Assembly (NCBI GenBank): GCA_933228675.1
Contig: OW121742.1
Span: forward strand, 19,434,850-19,498,849
From: Stomorhina lunata
Lineage: Eukaryota; Arthropoda; Insecta; Diptera; Rhiniidae
Length of the DNA: 64,000 nucleotides
Direction: 5' to 3'
A program made the translations under genes and the position numbers. A model generated the notes under the pieces. That model saw nothing but the letters and a program-made list of their open reading frames with translations, was not told the DNA's origin and made no database searches. Within the stretch, counting starts at the first letter, position 1. Every line of letters starts with the position of its first letter. Below are positions 45,796 through 58,424 of the stretch, in pieces.

Positions 45796-47296
45796 GTTAA
45801 ATTAAGCAGCTCTGATGGTTTCGAGTGGCTCTGATGTGGCTGCATTGTCGCCGTGTCATGAACAATTTGCAATTGCATGCAACTTTTTTGGACACATTGA
45901 AGGTGTTATTTTAACAACATACTTCAACGAATATTCTTCGAGTTCGTTCACAGTTGAAATTAAATTTACCGTAAATTTTAACTTGACTTGAATGAACATT
46001 TAACGAAATTGAATTGGTTAAGTTGTTTCTGCTGGTGATCGAGCGATAAGTTTTTTTTTCCTTAAATTTTTCCGATTTTTTTTTAGATTTAGTTTCTTAG
46101 ATTTAATAATTTCGAAGTTTAAGGTATTTTGTTATTTTTTGTCAAAACATTGTATTCGTAGTTGTTAATGCTTTGGGATCTTGTTAAAATTCTTTAAGCG
46201 GCTTAAGAAGAATCTAAATGAACTGAAAACATTAAATTGGAATTTCTTGGGGCACAGTGGGGGTTGTAGATGGAAACAATTTTACTTAAAATCTATATAT
46301 ATTTAAATCGAATTAGCAGAGTTGAGTGGATAATGTTTTACATGTTGTAGACATAACGTATTCGGAGCATTTAAACCTGCGATAGGAAAAACATACCACC
46401 AGGAACCAACTACTTTTTGTAATTTTCGTAATTATCACGATCATTAAGTGTAAAGGAGAGTAAAAACTATCTACCACATTTAGTTGAGCCGAAACACTGT
46501 GCCTATATAGTTGTTTAATTTGCCTTGACGTAATGATCTCGTTACTTTTTCTCACTACACACAATACTCATGATCTGATCCTTCTTATTATTATATGGTA
46601 GCAACAGATCTTATTATAGTTTTTGCCTAAACATGGCAAAGCATTTAATCTTATTCTTCTCATACATGTTGAAGCCATACAAAATGTTGAAAATATTTTA
46701 GCTATTCAAGTACTTGTACTCAAAAGTACTTGGCGATATCATCATAAAGGGCCTTAGGGGGGGACATTGTACAGGAGAGGAGCTTGTATTTGCTGTTGCA
46801 GTTGTTTTGAAATCTTAAGTATTTGCCATGTTGAACCATAATAAATTTTCGTTGGTTTAAAAAATATATTTCTTTTAAAACCTCCACATAATGTTTAATG
46901 GTGAATGGATACTTTGAGGTTTCTCCTACAGGAGGTTAATAAAGTTAACTTAAAAAATCTTTAGAAAAGTTTTTTTCCTTGAGCTTTTTAGACACAAGAA
47001 GGGCGTAGCAATATATAACATTAACGCGTTTGATAATATCGCAAAAGGTAAAAAAAATCGCTAGCGAATGTAAGAGAATGTAGGCTAAAGATTTGTATTT
47101 GTTTTGAAGAGACGAAAAAAAAAACATGTAAGAATGTAGGTATTGTAGTGAGTCAAACTGAATTATAGAATACCCTACACTAATAAGCCCTATTTAGAGG
47201 TCCTCAAGTTTTTAAATTATTTAAGGTCTAGGCACAATTTTTTGTTATTATATGAACATTATTGCGAAATTTCGGTTTATATAACTCTTTTCATTG
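45796..47296. other. Gene-free spacer
   Basis: Unique sequence of more balanced composition. An 83-codon minus-strand frame at 46313-46564 and a 60-codon one at 46945 have no domain, signal peptide or coding character I can recognise. Regulatory DNA is possible. Confidence 0.4.
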
Positions 47297-47472
47297 AACT
47301 GCCGTGGTATAAAAGGTTAGTCATCCGCCTAGCATACCAGAGGTCCCAAGTTCGATCCCTGGCCAGACCCACTTGAAAAAATAAATTTCAAAAATTTCAT
47401 AACTCAGCTAGCCACTGGTTATTGAGTATTAGGCTATGTAAAACTTCTCTAACTAATGCATTTGTCGTTCGG
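47297..47472 (+). mobile_element. tRNA-derived SINE, full-looking copy
   Basis: Contains an RNA polymerase III A box matching the consensus (TGGTATAAAAG, 47305-47315) and a B box GTTCGATCC (47350-47358), 35 bases apart as in tRNA genes, then a body shared with the copy at 24717-24881. It does not fold as an intact tRNA by eye. Confidence 0.75.
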
Positions 47473-47710
47473 AGCCGAAGTTAAAACGTAGGTCCCTTTC
47501 AATGAGTTTAAAAATAGAATCGGATGATGCTAATTGTCTGAGAGAAGTACCACTTGTTCCAATTGGAATGTTGTCGTGGTAATAATTATTATTATATTAT
47601 TATAACTCTTTTTCAAATAGTGGATCTTAAGTAGGGGCTAGGCTCAAAAGTAGACCGATTTCCATAAAATTTATCATACTAAGTCTTTACGTTTATTTTA
47701 AAGTACCTGG
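47473..47710. other. Spacer
   Basis: AT-rich sequence after the SINE, with an ATT/TTA run near 47582. Nothing else recognised. Confidence 0.4.
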
Positions 47711-47713
47711 TTG

Positions 47714-48352
47714 AATCATAGCCTGAACAAATGTACAGTTTACGATTTACTTAACTTTGAGTAATTTTCAGTAATTTTCAGTGGCCGACCTTCGTCGGCT
47801 CATGCGCAACAACTTTTCTAAAGATCATAGCCTGGACAAATGCACAGTTTACGATTTAATTCACTTTGAGTAATTTTCAGTGGCGTCACCTGTCGGGAAT
47901 TGTTCATACCAACTAAAAAACCTTCGTCGGCTCATGGGCAACAACTTCTCTAAAGATCATAGCCTGGTCAAATGCACAGTTTACGATTTAATTCACTTTG
48001 AGTAATTTTCAGTGGCGCCACCTGTCGGAAATTGTTCATACCAACTAAAAAACCTTCGTCGGCTCATCCGAAACAACTTTGCTATGGGCCGATCAAATGC
48101 ACAGCTTTCGATTTAATTCACTTTGAGTATTTTTTTTTAGTAGCGCCACCTGTCGGAATTTTTTCATAACAACTAAAAAACCTTCGTCGGCTCATGCGCA
48201 TCAACTTTGCTAAGGAATATAGCATAATGAAATGCACATCTTACGATTTAATTCACTTTAAGTAATTTTCAGTGGCGCCATTTGCCGGAAATTGGTCATA
48301 CCAAAATTCGTCGGCTCATGGCCTGATAAAATGCATAGTTTACTATACCATA
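47714..48352 (+). repeat. ~130-bp tandem repeat, about five copies
   Basis: Units share GCACAGTTTACGATTTAATT, CAGTGGCGCCACCTGTCGG and CCTTCGTCGGCTCATG. Unit starts near 47734, 47843, 47975, 48100 and 48234 give spacings of 109-134 bases. Unlike the minisatellites, it is of ordinary base composition. Confidence 0.85.
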
Positions 48353-49440
48353 TTAAACATACAGACAGAACAACATTCAATTGTATAAAAGTTATAACAT
48401 TACCAATATTTTTCCCTTTTATTTCCTAATTTCAAAAAGTTCCATATGCATATTTGGTACTTATTTGGTATCAATTGAATTCGGTACATTTTACTAAAAC
48501 GCAGTTAACATTTTTTATTCATATTACTTTATGAGATGTTAAGTTATCATTTTATTCCTTTTTTACCCATTTTGCCCCCCCCCCCCCCAAATCAAAAAAG
48601 TACCAAATACGTGTTCAATATTTTTTTCACATCTATTGATTGCAGTACAAAGTTCCTTTCTATATTCTTTGGATCAAAAGATAAGAGTGGGTTAAAAAAT
48701 GAACCAAAAAAACTATTTTCACCCTTTTTTACCCCCTATCGGGTATAGTTTCAAAAAAGTACCAAACACCTGTCCGCTTATTTTTATAGTTGCTCAAAAT
48801 GTAGTTTAAATTTTGTTTCTATACCTATAAATTTAGAAAATACCAAGTTTAAAATGTTTTTCCCTTGCATCAAATGTCCAAAAATGCCTTCCCACTCGAT
48901 CTATACGGGAATCGATCTGCCGAAAATGTCTTAAATGTACTTCAATCTCGAAATTTTGAAAAAAAAAGAGAACTTATATCACTCTAAGAATTAAGAAAGT
49001 TTTGTAAAGTTGTTAGTCCATATTTGACCTAAGTAGTGAATGTAGTCGGGCTTGACCCTATCTTGTCCGAGTTTTTGTTTTTGGGATCTGTATCAAATTT
49101 TATCAAATTATCTTCAAAATTAAAGCTAATAAATTGTCAACATTTCTAACTCAGGGTGATAGCGGACTTATATTTTGGGTGTTACAGCTTCTAGTACACA
49201 CTTATTATGACTAAGGTGGTGTAGGGTATTAAGGGAAAAAAATTTATAAAGTTTTTACTTTTGTTTCTGTTATGTTAAGGTCTAATCTAATGGATTTTTG
49301 TGGTTGCAAAAATCTTGTAGTCTTAAATTCAAATGACATCTTTATTAGGGAATAAAGACAACAAAATAGAAAACATTGGACTGACATAGCGATCACCTGA
49401 CTTAATGTTAAGGCAATACAACAATTTAATTAAAACAAAA
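48353..49440. other. Gene-free spacer with dispersed-repeat fragments
   Basis: Includes a run of about 13 C near 48576 and a GTCGGGCTTGACC / GGTGGTGTAGGGTATTAAG pair near 49048 and 49213 belonging to the dispersed fly repeat. Confidence 0.45.
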
Positions 49441-51290
49441 AAAAAACATTTTTCCTGTAGAAATATTATATTTTTTTTTATAGAAAAATTTTCGTTAAAA
49501 AATTTTTTTTATAGAAAAATGTTCGTTAAAAAAATTTTTCTATAGAAACATTTTCGTTAAAAAATGTTTTCTATAGAAAAATTTTCGTTAAATAATTTTT
49601 TCTATAGAAAAATTTTCGTTAAAAAATTTTTTCTATAGCAATATTTTCGTTAAAAAATTTTTTCTATAGAAAAATTTTCGTTAAAAAATTTTTTCTATAG
49701 AAAAATTTTCGTTAAAAAATTTTTTCTATAGAAAAATTTTCGTTAAAAAATTTTTTCTATAGAAAAATTTTTTCTATAGAAAAATTTTCGTTAAAAAATT
49801 TTTTCTATAGAAAAATTTTCGTTAAAAAATTTTTTCTATAGAAAAATTTTCGTTAAAAAATTTTTTCTATAAAAAAATTTTCGTTAAAAAATTTTTTCTA
49901 TAGAAAAATTTTCGTTAAAAAATTTTTTCTATAGAAAAATTTTCGTTAAAAAATTTTTTCTATAGAAAAATTTTTGTTAAAAAATTTTTTCTATAGAAAA
50001 ATTTTCGTTAAAAAATTTTTTCTATAGAAAAATTTTTTCTATAGAAAAATTTTCTTTAAAAAATTTTTTCTATAAAAAAATTTTTTCTATAGAAAAATTT
50101 TCGTTAAAAAATTTTTTCTATAAAAAAATTTTCGTTAAAAAATTTTTTCTATAGAAAAATTTTCGTTAAAAAATGTTTTCTATAGAAAAATTTTCGTTAA
50201 ACAATTTTTTTTATAGAAAAATTTTCGTTAAAAAATTTTTTTTATAGAAAAATGTTCGTTAAAAAAATTTTTCTATAGAAACATTTTCGTTAAAAAATGT
50301 TTTCTATAGAAAAATTTTCGTTAAATAATTTTTTCTATAGAAAAATTTTCGTTAAAAAATTTTTTCTATAGCAATATTTTCGTTAAAAAATTTTTTCTAT
50401 AGAAAAATTTTCGTTAAAAAATTTTTTCTACAGAAAAATTTTCGTTAAAAAATTTTTTCTATAGAAAAATTTTCGTTAAAAAATTTTTTCTATAGAAAAA
50501 TTTTCGTTAAAAAATTTTTTCTATAGAAAAATTTTCGTTAAAAAATTTTTTCTATAGAAAAATTTTCGTTAAAAAATTTTTTCTATAGAAAAATTTTCGT
50601 TAAAAAATTTTTTCTATAGAAAAATTTTTGTTAAAAAATTTTTTCTATAGAAAAATTTTCGTTAAAAAATTTTTTCTATAGAAAAATTTTTTCTATAGAA
50701 AAATTTTCTTTAAAAAATTTTTTCTATAAAAAAATTTTTTCTATAGAAAAATTTTCGTTAAAAAATTTTTTCTATAAAAAAATTTTCGTTAAAAAATTTT
50801 TTCTATAGAAAAATTTTCTTTAAAAAATTTTTTCTATAAAAAAATTTTTTCTATAGAAAAATTTTCGTTAAAAAATGTTTTCTATAGAAAAATTTTCGTT
50901 AAACAATTTTTTCTATAGAAAAATTTTCGTTAAAAAATTTTTTCTATAGAAAAATTTTCGTTAAAAAATTTTTTCTATAAAAAAATTTTCGTTAAAAAAT
51001 TTTTTCTATAGAAAAATTTTTGTTAAACAATTTTTTCTATAGAAAAATTTTTGTTAAAAAATTTTTTCTATAGAAAAATTTTCGTTAAAAAATATTTCTA
51101 AAGAAAAATTTTCGTTAAAAAATTTTTTTAATAGAAAAATTTTCGTTAAAAAATTTTTTCTATAGAAAAATTTTCGTAAAAAAGTTTTTTCTATAGAAAA
51201 ATTTTTGTTAAAAATTTTTTCTATAGAAAAATTTTCATTAAACATTTTTTCAATAGAAAAATATACATAAATAAATTTTAATTATAGAAA
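49441..51290 (+). repeat. 31-bp minisatellite with a 733-bp internal duplication
   Basis: About 58 copies of GAAAAATTTTCGTTAAAAAA plus TTTTTTCTATA. A run of diagnostic variants (AATGTTCG, AACATTTTCG, AAATAATTTT, GCAATATTTTCG) starting at 49521 recurs in the same order from 50254, an offset of 733 bases. Confidence 0.93.
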
Positions 51291-51432
51291 AAATTTCCCA
51301 ATAAAAATCTTTATTTTTGCAAAAGTATCAAAAACTTACTAAATTAATGTTTCTAATATCTGCTATTTTTATTACCCCCAAATATCAATTATTCGCACAT
51401 AACATTTTAGTAGGTCTCATAAATTTCACTTT

Positions 51433-51576
51433 TTATTGTGATTTGCACTTGAACTTCAAAAAATTCTTATCTATTATTAAGTTAGCAAAAATATCCCAAT
51501 ATAATCCATTAAAATAAAATTGCGTGCCATAAAACATTACCAACTCCTTGGCGAGTTCGTCATAATCCTGAGACAT
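51433..51576 (-). CDS. Candidate first exon or 47-codon small ORF, unrecognised
   Basis: On the minus strand, ATG at 51576 opens MSQDYDELAKEL, a 36-base stretch of about 50% GC in very AT-rich DNA, directly followed by a GTAATG donor-like site at 51540. If unspliced, the frame runs on in AT-rich sequence to a stop at 51433 (47 residues). The abrupt fall in GC at the GT favours a short first exon (51541-51576). No family is recognised and no upstream promoter can be fixed. It could belong with the minus-strand microexon at 41453-41497. Confidence 0.35.
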   Translation of the reverse strand: MSQDYDELAKELVMFYGTQFYFNGLYWDIFANLIIDKNFLKFKCKSQ

Positions 51577-51789
51577 CCTAATTTATATAGTTTTCGTAAA
51601 TAATGAGGTATAAAAGGAGAAAAGTTTATACATATGGGTAATACAAAAATGCGTGTTAAGCTTTAAAAAAACTTATCAGAAGTAATGACGCCATTCTTAA
51701 TGGAGAATATAATACAAACAAAAAATAAATTAGTTGGTATTAACGATTGCGAGGAGACTTGATCATTGAAAATGTTTTAGCAAAAATTT

Positions 51790-53950
51790 TGTAAACAAAA
51801 TTTTTTAATGAAAATACAAAAAAATTTGTAACGAAAATTTTTCTATAGAAAAAATTTTTTAACGAAAATTTTTCTATAGAAAAAATTTTTTAACGAAAAT
51901 TTTTCTATAGAAAAATTTTTTAATGAAAATTTTTCTATAGAAAAAATTTTTTAACGAAATTTTTTCTATAGAAAAAATTATTTAACGAAATTTTTTCTAT
52001 AGAAAAAATTTTTTAACGAAATTTTTTCTATAGAAAAAATTTTTTAACGAAAATTTTTCATAGAAAAATTTTTAACGAAAATTTTTCTATAGAACATATT
52101 TTTAACGAACATTTTTCTATAGAAAAAATTTATTAACGAAAATTTTTCTATAGAAACAATTTTTTAAAGAAAATTTTTGTATAGAAAAAATTTTTTAACG
52201 AAAATTTTTCTATAGAAAAAAGTTCTTAACGAAAATTTATCTATAGAAAAAATTTTTTAACGAAAATTTTTCTATAGAAAAAACTTTTTAGCGAAAATTT
52301 TTTCTATAGAAAAAATTTTTTAACGAAAAATTTCTATAGAAAAAATTTTTTAACGAAAATTTTTCTATAGAAAAAATTTTTCTATAGAAAAAATTTTTAA
52401 ACGAAAATTTTTCTATAGAAAAAATTTTTTAACGAAAATTTTTCTATAGAAAAAATTTTTTAACGAAAATTTTTCTATAGAAAAAAATTTTTAACGAATT
52501 TTTTTCTATAGAAAAAATTTTTTAACGAAATTTTTTCTATAGAAAAAATTTTTTAACGAAACTTTTTCTATAGAAAAAAATTTTTAACGAAAGTTTTTCT
52601 ATAGAAAAAATTTTTTAACGAAATTTTTTCTATAGAAAAAATTTTTTAACGAAATTTTTTCTATAGAAAAAATTTTTTAACGAAATTTTTTCTATAGAAA
52701 AAATTTTTTAACGAAATTTTTTCTATAGAAAAAATTTTTTAACGAAATTTTTTCTATAGAAAAAATTTTTTAACGAAATTTTTTCTATAGAAAAAATTTT
52801 TTAACGAAATTTTTTCTATAGAAAAAATTTTTTAACGAAATTTTTTCTATAGAAAAAATTTTTTAACGAAATTTTTTCTATAGAAAAAATTTTTTAACGA
52901 AATTTTTTCTATAGAAAAAATTTTTTAACGAAATTTTTTCTATAGAAAAAATTTTTTAACGAAATTTTTTCTATAGAAAAAATTTTTTAACGAAATTTTT
53001 TCTATAGAAAAAATTTTTTAACGAATTTTTTTCTATAGAAAAAATTTTTTAACTAAATTTTTTCTATAGAAAAAATTTTTTAACGAAATTTTTTCTATAG
53101 AAAAAATTTTTTAACGAAATTTTTTCTATAGAAAAAATTTTTTAACGAAATTTTTTCTATAGAAAAAATTTTTTAACGAAATTTTTTCTATAGAAAAAAT
53201 TTTTTAACGAAATTTTTTCTATAGAAAAAATTTTTTAACGAAATTTTTTCTATAGAAAAAATTTTTTAACGAAATTTTTTCTATAGAAAAAATTTTTTAA
53301 CGAAATTTTTTCTATAGAAAAAATTTTTTAACGAAATTTTTTCTATAGAAAAAATTTTTTAACGAAATTTTTTCTATAGAAAAAATTTTTTAACGAAATT
53401 TTTTCTATAGAAAAAATTTTTTAACGAAATTTTTTCTATAGAAAAAATTTTTTAACGAAATTTTTTCTATAGAAAAAATTTTATAACGAAAATTTTTCTA
53501 TAGAAAAAATATTAAAAAGAAATTTTTTCTATAGAAATTTTTTTTTTCTATAGAAAAAATTTCCTTTTTAATATTTTTTCTATAGAAAAATTTTCGTTAT
53601 AAAATTTTTTCTATAGAAAAATTTTCGTTATAAAATTTTTTTTTATAGAAAAATTTTCGTTATACAATTTTTTCTATATAAAAAATTTTCGTTATAGAAT
53701 TTTTTCTATAGAAAAATTTTCATTATAAAATTTTTTCTATACAAAAATTTTCGTTATAAAATATTTTCTATAAAAAAATTTTTGTTATAAAATTTTTTCT
53801 ATAGAAAAATTTTGTTTAAAAAATTTTTTCTATAGAAAAATTTGGGTTAAAATTTTTGTTATAGAAAAATTTTGGTTAAAAAATTTTTTTCTATAGAAAA
53901 ATTTTGGTTAAAAAATTTTTTCTATAGAAATTTGTTTTCTTAAAAATGTT
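51790..53950 (-). repeat. 31-bp minisatellite, inverted, with strand switch at its end
   Basis: About 55 copies of AACGAAATTTTTTCTATAG plus AAAAAATTTTTT, the complement of the array at 49.4-51.3 kb. Copies between about 52610 and 53470 are almost identical. Near 53540 orientation flips to TATAGAAAAATTTTCGTTAT and continues to 53950. Confidence 0.93.
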
Positions 53951-55305
53951 TTCTTTAGAAAAGTTTTATATATAAAATTTTCAAAATAAGGTAGATTAAG
54001 TTTCCCCATTTTCCCTTTTTATCAAAATAACACAAACAATGACAGCACTAATAAATCATTCAAAATTTAGTCGTAAGTTCGTACTTTGGTCTGGTGTGAT
54101 GATTATAAACTACAACTAATTTATTTACATATTTTGTATTTCTTTTTTTGGGCTCTAACTTATTTAAATTATTTACATTAAAAACAAATTTTTAGCTGGT
54201 TTAAGGCGGGTTTTGTACTAGAAGTTATTTAACCAAAAAAAAAAAACAATAAAACTATTCATTAATATGAGCTCATCATTATAGCCTTTGTGGGGGGAAA
54301 AATATTAAAGTTTGAGAAAATTAAAGCGAAATTGTTATAAAATGCAATATTTATAAAATGCCAAAGTTTTCGCAAACTAGACGAAATTTATGGCGCCCCA
54401 AATACATTCATTTACTTTCTCTGCCATAGAAGACTCCCTTTTCTAAAAAATGAAGTAAAAAGAGTATTGGGGTTATATAGTCTATATTTTGGTTTTGATA
54501 AAAACCATAAAAACACAATGTTTTGACGGGTATTACACTAAAATAGACATAAAAAGTCTATTCACATTCATACCCTAAACAATAAAGAAACGAATAAGTT
54601 CATAGAAATTTTGGCAAGGGATAATGCTGTTGTTTACTTTCCAAAACATTTAAAAGACAGACTATGAAATTTTGAGTTCCATTTCGCACTCATAACAAAC
54701 AGATGATGTATTTAGTCAACTCAAAACTCGTAGCTCTGAGTCAAATTTTAGATAAGAACTTAAAAAAGAGCTTATATTCTGAGTTATTTTCCTTTCAAAT
54801 AAGATTATTCTTCTCATTATAGTTTGACATGTTATTATTTGTGTTCTTCCTCTTCTTGTTATCCGTTTTGTATACAAACAAAAATTGTTTTGGAAATATT
54901 TTTTTCTTTTCTTTGTTTTCATTTGCTCGACTATAGAAACTTTTATAAGTTGGAATGAAGTCATCGTTACCGAAATTTATTTATAAATTTTGGTTTTAGT
55001 TTGAATTTTATAAATTGTTAGTGAATAAAGAAACTAAAATAACTTTCAAAATATCATAACGTTAAATAATAACAATAATATTTCATTTATTATAATGTCA
55101 GATTTCAGTTATAAGTCAATTAAATATAAACAGTATTTTTCCGAACCGACAAAAATTTTCGCCTTAAATTTGTTATAGATTCATTAAGAAATTTTTGTTA
55201 TTGGTATCTGAAAAATCTGATTGATTATGAAAGCAATTAGGTATCGACCAATTAAGAAATTGAATTAGTTCCTTATGGTCTTCGGATTATAAAAATCTGA
55301 TTAAG
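53951..55305. other. Gene-free spacer
   Basis: Unique AT-rich sequence. An 82-codon minus-strand frame at 54716 shows no recognisable domain. Nothing else seen. Confidence 0.4.
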
Positions 55306-56700
55306 AAAATTTCTTATTTTTACAAACAATTTTTTTTAAATTTCTTATTTTTGTAGGAAATTTTTCAAAAATTTCTTATTTTTATAGGAAATTTTTCAAA
55401 AATTTCTTATTTTTATAGGAAATTTTTCAAAAATGTCTTATTTTTATAGGAATTTTTTTTTTTAAATTTATTATTTTTATAGCAAATTTTTTTTTTCCTA
55501 TAAAAATAACAAATTTTTGAAAAATTTCCTATAAAAATAACAAATTTTTGAAAAATTTCCTATAAAAATAAACAATTTTTGAAAAATTTCCTATAAAAAT
55601 ATGAAATTTTTGAAAAATTTAATATAAAAATAAGAAATTTTTGAAAAATTTCTTATAAAAATAAGAAATTTTTGAAAAATTTCCTTTAAAAATAAGAAAT
55701 TTTTGAAAAATTTAATACAAAAATAAGAAATTTTTGAAAAATTTAATACAAAAATAAGAAATTTTTGAAAAATTTAATACAAAAATTGAATCTTTCAAAA
55801 ATTTCTTACTTTTTAAAGGAATTTTTTCAAAAATTTATTATTTTTAAAATAAATTTTTCAACATTTTTTAAAAAATTTTTCAAAAATTTCTTATTTTCAT
55901 AGGAAATTTTTCAAAAATTTGTTATTTTTATAGCAAATTTTTCAAAAATTTTCTATTTTTATAGCAAATTTTTCAAAAATTTCCTATTTTTATAGCAAAT
56001 TTTTCAAAAAAACTTCTTATTTTTATAGTAAATTTTTCAAAAATTTCTTATTTTTATAGGAAATTATTCTAAAATTTCTTATTTTTATAGGAAATTTTTG
56101 AAAAATTTCTTATTTTTATAGGAAATTTTTCTAAATTTTCTTATTTTTATAGGGAATTTTTCAAAATTTTCTTTTTTTTATAGGAAATTTTTCAAAAATT
56201 CTTATTTTTATAGGAAATTTTTCAAAATTTTCTTATTTTTATAGGAAATTTTTCAAAAATTTCTTATTTTTATAGGAAATTTTTCAAAAATTTCTTATTT
56301 TTATAGCAAATTTTTCAAAAATTTCCTATTTTTCAAAAAACTTCTTATTTTTATAGTAAATTTAAAAAAAAAAATTATTTTTTATCGGAAATTTTTCAAA
56401 AATTTCTTATTTTTATAGGAAATTTTTCAAAAATTTCTTATTTTTATAGGAAAGTTTTTAAAAATTTCTTATTTTTATAGGAAATTTTTCAAAAATTTCT
56501 TATTTTTTAGGAAGTTTTTAAAAAATTTCTTACTTTTAGAGGAAATTGTCCATTTCTTATTTTTAGGATATTTTTAAAAAATTTCTTGTTTTTAAGGAAA
56601 TTTTTAAAAAATTTCTTATTTTTATGGGAACATTTTCAAAATTTTTTTATTTTTATGGCAACTTTTTCAAAAATTTCTTATTTTTTATAGGAATTTATAT
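55306..56700. repeat. 31-bp minisatellite with internal orientation switches
   Basis: Copies of the intron-3 family. Minus orientation (TTCTTATTTTTATAGGAAAT) to about 55490, plus orientation (CCTATAAAAATAAG) to about 55793, then minus again to 56700, so large stretches can pair with each other. Confidence 0.92.
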
Positions 56701-58424
56701 AACGACATTACGATACAAATGAATTCACTTAATGTATTTCTTAAAAGTTATTAATAATTTGTTTTTTTTTTAGAAAAAACTGTTCAAACATTTCTTTTGT
56801 TGTAATAAAAATTCTTCCATAAACATTTAGATGAAGCGGAAAAAAATCATAAACAAAAACTATAAATTTCGAAAAGTCACAAAATATGACGAAATGGTCA
56901 TTAGAGGGTCTCGACTGCGAAATAGCGAAAAAGCAGAAAAAACTCTCATTCATGTCTATGAGTGAGTGTGAGCAGTAAATATTTCACTCATTCTAATGTT
57001 TTTGTTTGGGGGAATTTTGCAGGAACTTTGGAGAGCTTTCAAAGTCTTTCAACAATTTAGTTGTGTATCAACAATATTTCCGTAAAGTTATAAATTGAAA
57101 TAAATATTAGAACGGTAATAGAAAAATTTAAATTTAAAATAAAATTTTAAATAAGAAAATTTTTTTAAAATATAAAATATTAAAAAAAAAAAATTATAAA
57201 CAAGAAAAATATTTAAATTTTGTGGGTATTTAATATAAACAAATAATGTGAGTTTTTTTTAAAGATTGAAATTTTTGGACATTATTTTGAAAATAGAATT
57301 TTGGTTTATATTTGCCAAATAACTGACCTAAATTAAGAAAATTGTTAGTGTTCAAAAAATAATTTAATAAATTATAGAAGAGTTTAAAGGTATTATTTCC
57401 ATATCTTTAATAAAGATAGAAATGGTCTTTTATTGAAAATTTTATCATTATTAGAAATAAAAGAAATTTTTAATCAGGTATTTTTTTTTCTAAAGAAAGA
57501 AGAAAAATACTCCCTTTTCAATAATTTTCAATACTTATTGTTCGAAATAGCTTTTAACAATAACGATGATAGTCCTTGTTGAATACAGGGAAAAAAGGTC
57601 TAAAGCATCCTTTTCATTTAATTGTGGCGCAAAAAGTCTTCAATATAATAGAAATTTAATAATGATTAATAAATTTACTTTTGATGTACATACACATCAT
57701 CATCATCATGATGATGACGCTTTTGGTTGATGTTCTTTAAAGTATGAATGTACTTGGAGCATCCAACACTAGCCAACTGCCATCCTCATTCATGTTTCAA
57801 TTTCTCTAGCCAAAAACATGCGCACTTTTTATTAGATTTTCCATGCAGAATTTAAAAAAAAGGGGGGGGGGTATGATGTCATGTATCTAGATTTCCTCTT
57901 TACGCCACTTGAGTTAAAGCAGCCTATTTACATAAATACGCACCTATCATACCCTTCCCTTCAAAAAATAAAGGAACTAAAGTTATGTTGGCATTTCTCC
58001 CTCTGGAGTTATTTACAACTTAAGTGAAAGTACATGCCTAATGCTTCAACTTTAAAGGATTAACAGTTTTTTGAACTTTCTATTGTAGAAGAAATAAAGA
58101 AAAAATAGTCTTTAAAAAGTTAAAGCCTTAGAAATCTCTGCCATAAATTGCACCCTTATATTATTTACTCATAGGAACAATTCAATTTTTAAAACAAAAG
58201 ACCCTTAAGGAAATTTTAAAAGAAATTCTAATAAATATAAAATGTAGCCAAAGGATATTAGAAAATCTTGACTCACTTTTAAGCAACCCTAACCGTTTTA
58301 AATCCTTTATGACTCATAAGATCTTACAATTTATTCAGGCGTCAAAAGAAAATAATAGCAAAAAAAGTTAAAGGATTCAAAACAATAGCTCTTAATTGCA
58401 AAAATTTGTTTTCAATAAAGATGA
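56701..58424. other. Gene-free spacer with microsatellites
   Basis: Includes CATCATCATCATCATGATGA near 57697 and a run of about ten G near 57863. No coding or RNA gene is recognised. Confidence 0.4.

Noticed and set aside
46313..46564. 83-codon minus-strand frame
   Set aside because: No domain, no signal peptide, no splice context; frames of this length occur by chance here.
47297..47372. Possible functional tRNA gene
   Set aside because: A and B boxes are present, but cloverleaf arms could not be formed by eye, and the body is shared with another dispersed copy, so SINE is preferred.
48576..48588. Homopolymer C run, and G run near 57863
   Set aside because: Simple mononucleotide tracts; length may be unreliable and no function is suggested.
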